In this document: piece after piece, positions 8,782-18,216 of the stretch | Layout: each line of letters starts with the position of its first letter | Numbering within the stretch: the stretch's first letter is position 1 | Assembly (NCBI RefSeq): GCF_001742185.1 | Contig: NZ_CP015750.1 | Span: 1-64,000, forward strand | DNA: 64,000 bases | Reading direction: 5' to 3' | DNA from: Pectobacterium wasabiae CFBP 3304 | GTDB lineage: Bacteria; Pseudomonadota; Gammaproteobacteria; Enterobacterales; Enterobacteriaceae | Made by a program: the position numbers and the translations under genes | The notes under the pieces: model-generated | The model's input: the letters and a program-made list of their open reading frames with translations, nothing else | Told to the model about the DNA's origin: nothing | Databases searched by the model: none

Positions 8782-9225
8782 ATGAGATGGATTACAGCGT
8801 TAACAATTAGTTTTTTATTATCAGCATGTGCAATAAAATTTGGTGATGTAAAGAAAGGCGGGGCTATCGAATATTTTGAAACTCACCACACCACAAAAAT
8901 ACGATCCCCAATGCCCGATGGCTCTATTGTTCTCATGATGGACACTTACTTACAACCAATGGTAATTGATTACTGTAAACTCCGTAACGGAAGATTGGTT
9001 TCTGTATGGTGTATTGATGAAAACCAATATCCATTATTCAAAGTAAAATATAGTGGCCCATCTGATGTCCCACTTATGGTAAATGGAAGTATGACCATGC
9101 TATCGGGATATCCTTTACTTGAAGTGACTGAGAGAAATAATTCTTTTTCTGATCAGGAATGGCTGAAAGTTGCTAAAGAGCGCTGGGGATTTGACCCGGA
9201 AAAATTAGCAGAACTCAGTAATTAA
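8782..9225 (+). CDS. Putative lipoprotein
   Basis: The 147-residue product has a lipoprotein signal peptide: basic MRWITALT, a hydrophobic stretch, then the lipobox LLSAC with the lipidated cysteine near residue 15. The ATG at 8782 follows AAGGAATTAAA; an upstream in-frame ATG at 8749 would push the signal inward and is less likely. The mature part has four more cysteines' worth of context (DYCKL, VWCID) but matches no family I know. Single gene, probably anchored in the outer membrane. A long perfect hairpin follows at 9283-9327. Confidence 0.65.
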   Translation: MRWITALTISFLLSACAIKFGDVKKGGAIEYFETHHTTKIRSPMPDGSIVLMMDTYLQPMVIDYCKLRNGRLVSVWCIDENQYPLFKVKYSGPSDVPLMVNGSMTMLSGYPLLEVTERNNSFSDQEWLKVAKERWGFDPEKLAELSN

Positions 9226-9282
9226 TAAATCCATATTAGATTTTAGGAAAAAATTAGCTACCGCGCCCTCTGGGGCTTGCTC

Positions 9283-9327
9283 AACAGCTCACCGACCTAA
9301 AAACCAGTTTTAGGTCGGTGAGCTGTT
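9283..9327. repeat. 20-bp perfect inverted repeat
   Basis: The arms AACAGCTCACCGACCTAAAA and TTTTAGGTCGGTGAGCTGTT pair perfectly over 20 bp around a 5-base loop. It lies between the convergent lipoprotein gene and the mobilization genes. A strong bidirectional terminator is the simplest reading (T runs are within the stem), but a protein-binding or processing site is possible. Confidence 0.75.
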
Positions 9328-9345
9328 CGTACGTGAAAAGGAAAA

Positions 9346-9629
9346 CTACTGTTTGGATTTATTTAAGACATTTTCGATATAAGTTTGGCCTTGTGCTTTA
9401 TACCTTTCAATATCGCTTTCATGAAGATTCGGGATATCAAGCAGAATCCCAAAGACCAATTCCTTATCTACATAACCAATATCACATCCTAAGACTTTGG
9501 CAACCTCTGCACCGAAAATAATTTTCTGCCGGGTATTCTCTTTTTCGTTTGCTGTTTCTTTTTAGCTTCCAAGAAATATAATCGTTCCTGTGCTGCTGCA
9601 AGTTGTTGTTTGATCGTTTTTGTTGTCAT
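9346..9629 (-). pseudogene. TraD-like mobilization accessory gene with a -1 frameshift
   Basis: Reading from the ATG at 9629 (overlapping the upstream TGA) gives MTTKTIKQQLAAAQERLYFL, which runs out of frame at an AAAAAG tract near 9541. A shift of -1 there restores ENTRQKIIFGAEVAKVLG and a full-length end at 9346. The pattern (a coiled N-terminus, then a DTR-K-like motif with a helix) resembles the small TraD/MobC-type proteins that accompany MobA/MobL relaxases. It could be a true pseudogene, a sequencing error in a homopolymer, or programmed frameshifting at G-AAA-AAG. Confidence 0.6.
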
Positions 9630-9883
9630 CACTTATCTCTCCAATTTTTTTTCTTGTTGGAATAAGGGATATCAGCATAGTCATAACCATTACCAATCTG
9701 TTTCTTGATTGTTCTTATTTTCATCTTGAACTGTTGCTTTATCTGGCGCTGCTTTGCTTGTTCCCTTATGTTAACTACTATTTTTTCTGCTTCTAAATAG
9801 GCTTGTTCTGTATCGGTATAGATACCTTCATCAAGAAGTTTTTTGGCTTCCCAATCAATGGCTTCATCGTTATTTTTATACAT
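9629..9883 (-). CDS. Small protein of the mobilization region, 84 residues
   Basis: The start at 9883 is set by a strong AAGGAGGTTTA site; an upstream ATG lacks one. The product (MYKNNDEAIDWEAKKLL...) is charged and helical, with a basic middle (RQIKQQFKMKIRTIKKQ) that could bind nucleic acid. Its TGA overlaps the ATG of the TraD-like gene, so the two are translationally coupled, as in small plasmid mob operons. A role in the relaxosome is plausible from context only. Confidence 0.6.
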   Translation of the reverse strand: MYKNNDEAIDWEAKKLLDEGIYTDTEQAYLEAEKIVVNIREQAKQRQIKQQFKMKIRTIKKQIGNGYDYADIPYSNKKKNWRDK

Positions 9884-10067
9884 TAAACCTCCTTGTATTT
9901 GTTGTATATTCACCTTTACCATATTTTAGATAATTATCAATATAGAAAAAATATTTTATTTAATAAAAAACAAACTCATAAGACTGATATTTATAGTCCA
10001 TGCCACAGAATTAATTCCAATTAAAACCAATGCTGTCTGATCCTACCCACGTAATGTGGACACAGCC

Positions 10068-10922
10068 CTAAGCGAGGTTCTGGTTTTCAAATTGTTCCGG
10101 GCTGAGACCGCCACAAGCACTGTGGCGTCGCCACCGATTGTAATCACACTCGATATAATTAAACACTGTTGTTCGCATTATTTCCCGGCTGATAAAGCGT
10201 TCCCCGTGGATGCATTCCACTTTCAGTGAATGGAAAAAGCTTTCCACACAGGCATTATCGTAGCAACACCCCTTTGCACTCATGCTGCCATGCAGATTAT
10301 GCCGTTTCAGCAGAGTCTGGTAATCCGCTGAACAGTACTGTCCGCCACGGTCGGTATGGACAATAACGTTTTTCGGTCGCTTACGACGCCAGAGCGCCAT
10401 CTGTAACGCATCGCAGGCCAGTTGCGCCGTCATTCGTGACGACATCGACCAGCCAATAACGGCCCGTGACCACCGGTCAATCACCACCGCGAGATACAGC
10501 CAGCCCTCGTCCGTGCGAAGATACGTGATATCGCCTGCCCACTTCTGGTTCGGGCCGCTGGCGATGAAGTCCTGCTTCAGCAGGTTTTCCGATACCGGCA
10601 GGCCATGTTCACGGTAGCTGACCGGACTGAATTTACGGCTGGCTTTCGCCCGCAACCCCTGACGGCGCAGGCTCGCAGCGATGATTTTGATGTTGTACTC
10701 CGGCAACTCATCAGCAAGACGTGGCGCACCATAACGCTGTTTTGCCCCAGCGAATGCCTTACGGACAGCCTCATCGCAAATGAGCCGGAAATGCTGGCGC
10801 GGGGTTATCTGACAACGACGCCTGCGCCAGACATACCAGCCGCTGCGGGCAACCTGAAGCACCCGACACATGGTTTTGATGCTGAACTCTGCCTGATGCT
10901 TTTCGATAAAGACATACTTCAT
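10068..10922 (-). CDS. IS3-family transposase OrfB (DDE integrase domain)
   Basis: The 284-residue protein has the IS3 OrfB layout: an N-terminal HTH_21 region ([11 protein letters not shown]), then an rve-type catalytic core with D in [11 protein letters not shown] in VHTDRGGQY, and E in [12 protein letters not shown]. It joins to OrfA by -1 frameshifting in this family; here its start overlaps the end of orfA by 4 bases. All three acidic catalytic residues are present, so the enzyme may be active. Confidence 0.92.
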   Translation of the reverse strand: MKYVFIEKHQAEFSIKTMCRVLQVARSGWYVWRRRRCQITPRQHFRLICDEAVRKAFAGAKQRYGAPRLADELPEYNIKIIAASLRRQGLRAKASRKFSPVSYREHGLPVSENLLKQDFIASGPNQKWAGDITYLRTDEGWLYLAVVIDRWSRAVIGWSMSSRMTAQLACDALQMALWRRKRPKNVIVHTDRGGQYCSADYQTLLKRHNLHGSMSAKGCCYDNACVESFFHSLKVECIHGERFISREIMRTTVFNYIECDYNRWRRHSACGGLSPEQFENQNLA

Positions 10923-11218
10923 TTCAGGCGCTTCGCGAAGTATGTCGCGGCCTTTTGGAGAATAGCCAGTTCTTCATCACGCTCCGCCAGTTGGCGCTTC
11001 AGACGCGCATTTTCGGCAGCCAGTTCATTCTCGCGCTCTGATGAGTTCATCTGCTGGTGTTGTTTACACCGCCAGTTGTAGAGCTGGGATTCATACAAGC
11101 TGAGTTCACGGGCAGCAGCAGCGATTCCAATACGCTCAGCCAGTTTAAGGGCTTCATCGCGAAATTCGGGCGTGTACTGTTTGCGGGGCGTTTTGCTGGT
11201 TGGTACTGGTTTTGTCAT
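10919..11218 (-). CDS. IS3-family OrfA (helix-turn-helix and leucine zipper)
   Basis: The 99-residue protein contains an N-terminal HTH ([29 protein letters not shown]) that recognises the IS ends, and a C-terminal leucine-zipper coil ([21 protein letters not shown]). It is followed directly by orfB in the -1 frame. It ends in the usual YFAKRLK-like motif of IS3 OrfA proteins. Confidence 0.92.
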   Translation of the reverse strand: MTKPVPTSKTPRKQYTPEFRDEALKLAERIGIAAAARELSLYESQLYNWRCKQHQQMNSSERENELAAENARLKRQLAERDEELAILQKAATYFAKRLK

Positions 11219-11310
11219 GAGTAATCACCTCTGGTTGAGAGTTTACTCACTTAGTCGCGTGTCCACTATTGCTGGGTAGGATCAGTTTCATTCAACTCAC
11301 CAAGTTTCAC

Positions 11311-12087
11311 TTTATTCTCCTTCTTCACGTTTTGCTTTATTTAACTGATATCCCCTATGTTGGCAAGTTTAGTTAATAATTAACTTAATCGCTTACATAT
11401 GAGCTGTTAAATCAGTTAAGAGCTTATTTGTGATCGATTAACTACCCCATAACATTCACACCAGCAGATATGGCAGTCTGACCAGTTGAAAAGAATGGAA
11501 AACATGATGGCGTAAAATTAAATTAAGTAACACCATACGATAGTAATCACTAACTATTTTGTCTAATACTCACCACGTTACTTAATTTTTCTCGTTAGTG
11601 TTTTTCATTTCACATGTTGAATTTTAATCCTAATTTCCATAGTTAACCTGTGAATTGTGCAACAGGGAAAACTACCGATAAACTCGCCTATTTTCTTTTT
11701 TTAGAGATTTCCCGCCTTACGGCGGGATAAATTAACACTCCTCTTGTCCTTCGGACGCCATCTAAAACCCATCTGTGTAATATCGCGGAAGACTTCGCCC
11801 TTTCATCCAGATTGCGCCGCTCAATTCGGCGTTTTGTTTTACAGACATTCATATATTTCATATTAATTAATGAGGGGATCTTTTACATTTTTTCTTTTTT
11901 TAAGAAAACAATGCCCACTTATACACTCTACGAGTGTGTGGGGTCTACCGACGGTTGCCTGCCGCAGGCTAAAAACAAAACCAAGTTCAACGTCAACCCC
12001 TGAGTTTTTCTTGCGAAAAACTAAAATCAGCAGAGTGTGCGTTGATGTTTATTTGATAGTTTTTATTATATTGAGGTTTTTTATTTT
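11311..12087. other. Intergenic region upstream of the relaxase, with candidate oriT
   Basis: No gene is supported here; short frames in it look like chance. It holds a hairpin CCCGCC-TTAC-GGCGGG (11711-11726), a CGCCG-CTCAATT-CGGCG stem followed by TTTTGTTTT that reads as an intrinsic terminator (about 11814-11838), and an AGTTTTTC-TTGC-GAAAAACT hairpin (12003-12022), about 70 bases before the relaxase. A hairpin followed by a short spacer and AGTGTGCG resembles MobQ-type oriT layouts. The nick site is a guess. Confidence 0.4.
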
Positions 12088-13476
12088 ATGGCGATATTTC
12101 ATCTGGAGTTTAAAATTGTGAAACGCTCGGAGGGTATGTCTTCCTGTCGGAAGGCTGCCTACCATAGTAGATCAAGAATAACAGATGATCGCACTGGCAA
12201 TACCTACGATTTCAGCCATAGAACAGATTTATTCCATCATCTGATATTAGCACCTGTTTCCGCACCAGCTCATATTATCGAAAATTCAAGTACCTTGTGG
12301 AATGAAGTTGAAAGGGTTGAGCGTCAGAAGGATGGTCAGACAGCCCGTTATTTTGATGTGGCTATTCCCTGTGAACTTAACAATGAATATAAGATAAAAC
12401 TGGTTTTGGATTACTGCCAGAAGAACTTTGTCGATAAAGGCATGATTGCTGATATTGCTTTTCATGACCTTGATAGTCAAAACCCCCATGCTCATGTGAT
12501 GCTGACATTAAAACCGATCACCGCTGAAGGTTTTGGTAAAAAAGACAGAAGCTGGAACGACAAGAAAAACGTGATCCTTTGGCGCGAATCATGGTCAGTG
12601 ATTGCCAATCGCTATCTTACTGCTGCTGGCAGTAATGAACGTATCGATCACCGTTCTATTGATACTCAATACAATGAAGCCTTGGCAAACGCTGCTATTA
12701 CGTTAGATATTGAAGAAAAGGCACTATGGATTGCCAAGGCAACGTTGACCTGCCGTCCGGCAATGCAACGTATACCTCGTGCTAAATGGAACAGTCAGAC
12801 AGCTCAGCAACAACGTGCTGCTGAACAAGCTGTTCGTGATGAGATGAAACAAGAAGCTCAGGCCACTTACAACACCTTCAAAGATTTAGATCTACAGATT
12901 GTTGTTGACCTCAGAAGTTTCACCGTATCCGAAATGTCTAAGCCTGTTGAAATCGTATTACCTGAAACAGGTTCGCAGTCATCATCCGATGAGCAACAGC
13001 CTGTTCTGGTTGCCCCTGCACCTTATACACGCACTAAATTGAAAACCCCATCCTTCCCAACTGCCAGTACGGTTAAACGCGCTCCTGTTAAAAGTAAGAG
13101 GAAGCAGGTTAAAGCTCGACAGACTGGTGTGTTCAAGCGTTTCACTTTACTGGTAGTAGAATACATAAAAGAGAAATTCATCTGGGCCAAGAAGAAACCT
13201 GTTGCCCTTGATGTTGAACACGATAAGCGTATTGCCGAAAACTATGTGTTTGATGAGGTACAAGGGATCTATGTGCCATGCGCTGAGCATGAAAAACGTG
13301 TTAGGTTTAACAGTGATAATTACAAGCCTACCAAGGAGGAGATCAGACGTTTTCCAAGTCGCTCACAGCTCAAACAGGCTGATAGAGATCTAGATTATAT
13401 ACCAACGTTGTCAACTGATAGAGAACGGGCTGCACTTCAGTTAAAACCTAACGTTTATAAGAAATTAGGAGGATGA
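12088..13476 (+). CDS. MobA/MobL (MobQ) family relaxase
   Basis: The first 200 or so residues are a MobA/MobL relaxase domain: the AAYHSRSR motif holds the probable nicking tyrosine, and NPHAHVML is the metal-binding histidine motif. The enzyme would nick oriT and lead one strand into a recipient. The C-terminal half is basic and low in conserved features, with no primase or helicase domain seen. The start ATG follows GAGGTTTTTTATTTT. At 462 residues it is shorter than multifunctional plasmid relaxases. With the split small gene, the 84-residue gene and the TraD-like gene, it forms a remnant mobilizable element inside the island. Confidence 0.88.
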   Translation: MAIFHLEFKIVKRSEGMSSCRKAAYHSRSRITDDRTGNTYDFSHRTDLFHHLILAPVSAPAHIIENSSTLWNEVERVERQKDGQTARYFDVAIPCELNNEYKIKLVLDYCQKNFVDKGMIADIAFHDLDSQNPHAHVMLTLKPITAEGFGKKDRSWNDKKNVILWRESWSVIANRYLTAAGSNERIDHRSIDTQYNEALANAAITLDIEEKALWIAKATLTCRPAMQRIPRAKWNSQTAQQQRAAEQAVRDEMKQEAQATYNTFKDLDLQIVVDLRSFTVSEMSKPVEIVLPETGSQSSSDEQQPVLVAPAPYTRTKLKTPSFPTASTVKRAPVKSKRKQVKARQTGVFKRFTLLVVEYIKEKFIWAKKKPVALDVEHDKRIAENYVFDEVQGIYVPCAEHEKRVRFNSDNYKPTKEEIRRFPSRSQLKQADRDLDYIPTLSTDRERAALQLKPNVYKKLGG

Positions 13477-13508
13477 CTAAACGTTAAACATTGCTGTGGT
13501 CAATAACT

Positions 13509-13961
13509 TTAATAAATTTGCTCAGCAATGAATTTTTCTTCATCATACTCCCAAAATTCAACACCAGTAGGAATAAGGTGATGATATATTCTAATATAAT
13601 ATTGAGCCAATGTTTCACCAGTGCTACTTCTCTTATCCTTAAGAACAAACATTATTTTCCTATAATCATCTGGAGAAGAATAAAAATAATACATTGCCTC
13701 ATTCCAAATTGTCACTTTAGCACTTGGTACATTGTTCCCCGAAGTCCAACAGTGAGATTTACACTCCACTAATATTTTTTCCTCATAACTTCCCAAGTCA
13801 AAACGATGCTTCTTTTTTATCAAACCGACGCCGACCTCCACTTCATAGTTTCGATGTAAATTAATACCACTGATTTCAAAAAATCTCTTTGCTTTCAATT
13901 CAAAGTCAAACCCAACATGAGAATTTGATAAAGAACCAAGTCGCTGGAATAATTTACTCAC
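13509..13961 (-). CDS. PD-(D/E)XK nuclease-like protein
   Basis: The 150-residue protein shows a PD-(D/E)XK pattern: Glu21 or Glu29 in an early helix, Asp55 in RFDLGS, and Glu66-Cys-Lys68 in ILVECKS. This is the layout of small restriction-like nucleases. The start is GTG at 13961 with CGGAGAG upstream. Its partner, if any, is not in an operon with it: the next gene upstream (14165) is divergent. It could be a stand-alone restriction-like or defence nuclease. Fold assignment is from motifs; target unknown. Confidence 0.6.
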   Translation of the reverse strand: MSKLFQRLGSLSNSHVGFDFELKAKRFFEISGINLHRNYEVEVGVGLIKKKHRFDLGSYEEKILVECKSHCWTSGNNVPSAKVTIWNEAMYYFYSSPDDYRKIMFVLKDKRSSTGETLAQYYIRIYHHLIPTGVEFWEYDEEKFIAEQIY

Positions 13962-14164
13962 AATCTCTCCGATGTTTAAAAATCAAGTAAAAGAAAAAAT
14001 ATCATACATGTATGTATGAGAGAACCCTTACATAAATAAATTAGCAAAATAAAGTGACAATGTATGCCTCGTAAAATCATGTTGCAATTACATTTGGTAA
14101 TGGTTATTATTCCTATTTATGTCTTTTGATGCTATTATTAGCTATCTACCTAAACAGAGATTTT

Positions 14165-14944
14165 ATGAAAGACCTAGAATCAGCAAAAAAGATAGCAGTA
14201 TTGATTGACGCAGAAAATGCCCAATCTTCAGTTATGGGAGCCGTCCTCGCTGAACTAACAAAACATGGGCATATAATAGTAAAACGAGCTTATGGTGATT
14301 GGAGTTCAAGCCATTTAAAAAACTGGAAACAGCCTTTAAATGAACTTGCTATTACACCTTTTCAGCAGTTTTCATATACCCAAGGAAAAAACTCTTCTGA
14401 CGCAGCAATGATAATTGATGCTATGGATCTTTTATACTCCAATAAATTTGATGCATTTGCTCTTATCTCAAGTGATAGTGATTTTACAAAACTAGCTTCA
14501 AGACTTAAAGAGTCGCAAATATATGTTTTTGGTGTAGGAGAGAAAAAAACACCTGTAGCATTTAGAAACGCCTGCGATGACTTTATTTTCATAGAAGTAT
14601 TAAAAAACTTAAGCATTGACCCCGATGATAATAAAGATGAAGGGAAAAGTGAACACACTGATCCAATAAAGAAAAGCAAGAAAGAACTACGAAGCGACAC
14701 TCACCTTATGCGAACATTAAAAAATGCCATTAATGAATATACAGAAGAAGATGGATGGGCACCACTTGCTAGTTGTGGTAGTTTAATCAAAAGGCAATAT
14801 CCAGATTTTGATGCACGAAATTACGGCTATTCATCGTTAACAAAGTTAATAGAGACTATAGAGTTATTTGATATTGTTCGTAGAAAATCAAATAAAGAAC
14901 TAATTTCTCATGATGTAGTATATATAAAAAACAAACGTGTATAG
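14165..14944 (+). CDS. NYN-domain RNase with C-terminal LOTUS/OST-HTH domain
   Basis: Residues about 8-150 form a NYN (LabA/DUF88) PIN-like domain: AVLIDAENA, then SSDAAMIIDAMD and ISSDSDFTKLASRL supply the acidic metal-binding residues. After a charged linker, residues about 180-255 look like a LOTUS/OST-HTH RNA-binding domain (DGWAPLASCGSLIKRQYPDF). Such proteins act on RNA. I take the ATG at 14165 because the extension to 14126 is hydrophobic and unlike the family. It is divergent from the PD-(D/E)XK gene with about 200 bases between, which may hold both promoters. Confidence 0.8.
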   Translation: MKDLESAKKIAVLIDAENAQSSVMGAVLAELTKHGHIIVKRAYGDWSSSHLKNWKQPLNELAITPFQQFSYTQGKNSSDAAMIIDAMDLLYSNKFDAFALISSDSDFTKLASRLKESQIYVFGVGEKKTPVAFRNACDDFIFIEVLKNLSIDPDDNKDEGKSEHTDPIKKSKKELRSDTHLMRTLKNAINEYTEEDGWAPLASCGSLIKRQYPDFDARNYGYSSLTKLIETIELFDIVRRKSNKELISHDVVYIKNKRV

Positions 14945-15025
14945 AAGCGAGTTTCAATACATTAAATGATCTTGTTGGGTTCAAGACCATTTATTATCAT
15001 TGATTACTTCAGTTAATTATCATCG

Positions 15026-15673
15026 CTATTGAGGTTCTGCTTCTCGCTTTTCAAGTCTGTTCCTATAACGTTGTTGCTCAACAATGCTCAGATTGGGATC
15101 AGACAGAACACTTGCACCCTTCACAGCAATATCGTAATCAATCTGTGATTGCGTCTCATATTCTTTGGTCGGCTTAAAATAATCTGGTTGCGATGCAGAA
15201 TAACCAGAATATGTTTTACTCCCAGCACAACCAAGATAAGCCAACAGGCAGGCAAACAGGAAGAACAACGTCCACACCACATTGTATCCATTAAGCGTGT
15301 ATCCGCTGCCATAAGCGTTTGAAAACACGCTATGAAATCTGACGGCATAGACAATCAGGAATGATGAGAGGATAACAGCCCTGCTTTTACCTACGGTTAA
15401 ATGCTTACGTATAAATTTTATCGTTGACACCAGCGTGACTGCGAATAACCCAATAGCAGCAACAACCAGCCATATAGGGAACAGCCCGTATTTTTGCGTG
15501 GTGTTTTGCGATACCGTCACAACAGAAAGTAACAAGAAGGCGTTCAGCAGAAAAATCCTCAGGGCCATCGATACCTTCACCTTCTTTGATATCTTACGGA
15601 GAAACAGCGCCGGAGCCAGTGATGGTATGTTCATCAGCAGGCCAATGAAAAACACCCAATAGATAGTGTTCAT
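15026..15673 (-). CDS. Inner-membrane protein of unknown function
   Basis: The 215-residue product has about five hydrophobic segments (IYWVFFIGLLMNIPSL, IFLLNAFLLLSVVTV, PIWLVVAAIGLFAVTLV, AVILSSFLIVYAV, VWTLFFLFACLLAYLG) and a soluble, charged C-terminal tail of about 65 residues. The start at 15673 follows AGGAAAAGACGCT; the longer start at 15706 overlaps the upstream gene. It follows the lipoprotein gene at 15691-16245 by 17 bases and is surely in one operon with it. No family recognised. Confidence 0.65.
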   Translation of the reverse strand: MNTIYWVFFIGLLMNIPSLAPALFLRKISKKVKVSMALRIFLLNAFLLLSVVTVSQNTTQKYGLFPIWLVVAAIGLFAVTLVSTIKFIRKHLTVGKSRAVILSSFLIVYAVRFHSVFSNAYGSGYTLNGYNVVWTLFFLFACLLAYLGCAGSKTYSGYSASQPDYFKPTKEYETQSQIDYDIAVKGASVLSDPNLSIVEQQRYRNRLEKREAEPQ

Positions 15674-15690
15674 AGCGTCTTTTCCTGTAA

Positions 15691-16245
15691 TTACCGAGCA
15701 GCCCAACCGTTATTGGTCTTCACCAGAACAGTTTTGGCTTCTTCGGGTTCAGCCATCCTCTTAACCCCAGAGAAAGCATTTTTATCAACCCAGCCCGGAA
15801 CGCCGTCGAGCTTCCACGTATAGGTCACTTGTGTGATTTTAGCGCCAGCACCATCACTCGGTTCAGTCCAGCTTGTGATCTCAGCAACAGCCCTATGACC
15901 CACGCAGGCACCTTCCTCACGGTTCCAGAAATCAACCTCTTGGCCTTTATCGGTAACCTCTAAAACATCAACACTGCTAAAGCCATTCGCCTGCTGTGAA
16001 ACAGTAAGTAGTCCCTGTTCAACAAGCCCGTTAAGGATTTCATCGCTGGCATTGTATCCAGCAGAACGGTAGCCATGATTAACCTTTACCGGAAAACCTT
16101 TGTTGAACGCAAAGTCATTGTTCTGCAGTGAGTAGCATACCTTCGATTTTGAAATTTTCGCGTTGATTGCTTTCTCAAAATCCCCCTTCTCACCACATCC
16201 CGCCAAAGCAAGAGCTGTGCAAGTAACGAGTAAAATTTTCTTCAT
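15691..16245 (-). CDS. Putative lipoprotein
   Basis: The 184-residue product begins MKKILLVTCTALALAGCGEK, a clear lipoprotein signal with lipobox LAGC. The ATG at 16245 follows GGATGGAAAG; the longer frame from 16269 would bury the signal. The mature part has two or three cysteines and a pattern of a small beta-rich domain (NFWNREEGACVGHRAV). It is co-transcribed with the membrane protein at 15026-15673. Function unknown; the pair may form an envelope complex (inference). Confidence 0.7.
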   Translation of the reverse strand: MKKILLVTCTALALAGCGEKGDFEKAINAKISKSKVCYSLQNNDFAFNKGFPVKVNHGYRSAGYNASDEILNGLVEQGLLTVSQQANGFSSVDVLEVTDKGQEVDFWNREEGACVGHRAVAEITSWTEPSDGAGAKITQVTYTWKLDGVPGWVDKNAFSGVKRMAEPEEAKTVLVKTNNGWAAR

Positions 16246-16710
16246 CTTTCCATCCATCCTGATAATCAAAAATGCTGTTATGTTTTGATGCCTTTCGGGT
16301 TACCTGAAGACGTTACAGCTTGCTCTTACAGGACGACCACAGCAAAGCCACCTGATTAACCAATTGATAGGATTAAATTATTTTTTAAGGCCGTCATATC
16401 GTTTGTACCGATCAAAATCAAAATAATAATAGAAATTAACTATCAATAATTATCATTCGATCGATTAAAACAATTAAAATGCCGATCAATAAAGCATCAT
16501 TAATCGATATAGACTATCAATATTAATTTATCGATCTGCTATATCGATCATTTTCTTGCTAGAAGAATCGTTACTGGATAAAGTGAGAGGAAGAGCCACA
16601 GAGCTGTTTACTAGTGGGTTCAAGGAGATGGAGCTACTGGCCGTAAGACAAACGCCTAAAGCTGTTTTATGGCATCTGCGCCGCTTCTATTAATGCTACA
16701 TCAGGGAAAA
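16246..16710. other. AT-rich intergenic region with clustered ATCGAT motifs
   Basis: No gene seen. Between about 16450 and 16560 there are repeated GATCGAT-like words (ATTCGATCGATT, GCCGATCAAT, TAATCGATAT, TTATCGATCTGC, TATATCGATCAT) in an AT-rich setting. Similar clusters occur at 25603-25645 and 30436-30510 in the neighbouring island. The right edge abuts the IS3 remnant. Confidence 0.5.
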
Positions 16711-16909
16711 TGTAAGCATCCCGGTAAACCGGACCATTCACTTTTAGAGATCTTCCGGCATACTGAATATGTCCCTGGAGGAGATCGCCATGCGTAAAGC
16801 ACGATTCACCGAATACCAGATCATCGCCGTTCTGAAGTCCGTCGAAGCCGGACGTACTGTTAAAGACGTCTGCCGCGAGGCCGGGATCTCTGAGGCCTCG
16901 TACTACATC

Positions 16910-18216
16910 TATGGACTACCTCCGTTTTGCAAGTACTGAATCTGGTTTTGGGTTGTTGCTTACATCTATCCGGCATCAGGAATACTAACCTGTGCCCAAA
17001 TGGGTAATCCGCACACAATCGCCTCAACAACTGGACGGCCTCTGAGGCCAATATAATAGTCAGGTTCCGATTGTGCAGGTGCAACCTGTCACCATTTTTC
17101 AGTACACTGCAACTCTTTTGGCTGGGTACTAACTTCCAACTGACTGATACTCGGTATCATTTCTCAGCATCGACCAGATTATTCTCGCGTTCTTGTTAGC
17201 GACCGTCACGGTCGTTTTATTAAACCCGCGCCGTTCCTTCAACTGGTTAACCCACTGATGCAGACAGCCATCATTGTTATTCGTGGCAACTCTGACGACA
17301 GCGCGGGCACCATGAATAAAAAGCGTCCGCAAATGCTTGTCGCCTTTTTTCGTCATATTCATCAACACCTGCTTGTCGCCACTCGAGCGTTGTCGTGGAA
17401 CCAGACCAAGCCATGCGGCAAAGTGACGACCATTTTTAAATTCGGTTCCTCTGCCAATCGCGGCAACAACAGCCGTGGCTGTTTTAGGGCCAATGCCTTT
17501 AACTTTGGCAATGCGCTGACAGGCTTCTGATTGCCTGAACACAGCATCAATTTCTTTATCAAAAAAGTTTATACGACGCCCAAGATCGTTAAAGAGATCA
17601 TAGAGTTCTGCAATCGTCCTCCGCATTCTGACGCTGAGACCATTTTCAGCATCTTCAAGGATAAGCGGAACGGCACGACGGACTCTTGAAACTGCCGCGC
17701 CGATGGTTATTCCCCGGTCAAGCAGCAGTCCTCGGATTTAGCAGACTGTCGCAGTACGATGATTGACAATACGCTGTCTTGCCCGGTGCAGAGCCTGAAT
17801 ATCCTGCTGTTCAGGGCTTTTCGGTGGAACAAATTGCATCGTAGGTTGCATCAGAGCCACAGCTATCGCCTGCGCATCATTGCCGTCATTTTTTTGGCCG
17901 CGGACAAAAGGTTTTACATACTGAGGACTAATAACTTTTACTTTATGTCCCAGTTTTTCAAACTCACGTTGCCAGTAAAATGCCCCAGTGGATGCTTCGA
18001 CACCAATCAGACATGCCGGAATATTCGCCACAGTCTGGAGTAATTCTTTTCGTCCAGTGCGTTTTGTATAAACCGGCTTACCAGCCTGATTTAATCCGCA
18101 GAGCTGAAAGATATTTTTAGCCAGATCAATACCCAGAAATACGATACTCATAGTGATTCTCCTGGTGAACGTATTTCGTACAGTTAACCGCAGAGGGGGA
18201 GGTAGTCCATCCCATT
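16910..18216 (-). mobile_element. IS110-family element nested in the IS3 element
   Basis: About 1.3 kb, with 13-bp inverted sequences ATGGACTACCTCC near the left end and GGAGGTAGTCCAT near the right end, which suggests the IS1111 branch. The insertion point is defined by the broken OrfA frame on each side. It carries one transposase gene with an internal stop. Confidence 0.85.
17129..18151 (-). pseudogene. IS110-family transposase with an internal stop
   Basis: The N-terminal half (18151-17741) holds the DEDD catalytic region: FLGIDLAKNIF, IGVEASTGAFYW, and KNDGNDAQAIA. The frame stops at 17738-17740 (TAA in place of a likely CAA) and continues in the same frame to 17129. The second half holds the transposase_20 domain (IAKVKGIGPKTATAVVAAIG, WLGLVPRQRSSGDK) with its serine. 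A single nonsense change therefore inactivates it unless read through. Confidence 0.88.

Larger units (their letters stand above)
10038..11284. mobile_element. IS3-family insertion sequence, apparently intact
   Basis: The 1247-bp element is bounded by inverted repeats starting TGATCCTACCCA at each end, with TGTCCAC/GTGGACA-like inner matches. It carries two overlapping frames (orfA and orfB) on the minus strand. The flanking 3 bp (AAC/GAC on the minus strand) match at two of three positions, consistent with the 3-bp target duplication usual for this family plus one mutation. It splits a small gene of the mobilization operon. Confidence 0.9.
9956..11310 (-). pseudogene. Small hydrophobic-peptide gene split by the IS3 element
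   Basis: A GTG at 11310 with GGAGA upstream encodes VKLGELNE and runs into the IS at 11284. On the other side of the IS (10037 to 9956) the same frame continues as a hydrophobic tail (TALVLIGINSVAW...). Removing the IS together with a 3-bp near-duplication (AAC/GAC) leaves a continuous frame of about 35 residues. It lies just upstream of the 84-residue gene and was probably the first gene of the mob operon. Confidence 0.4.
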
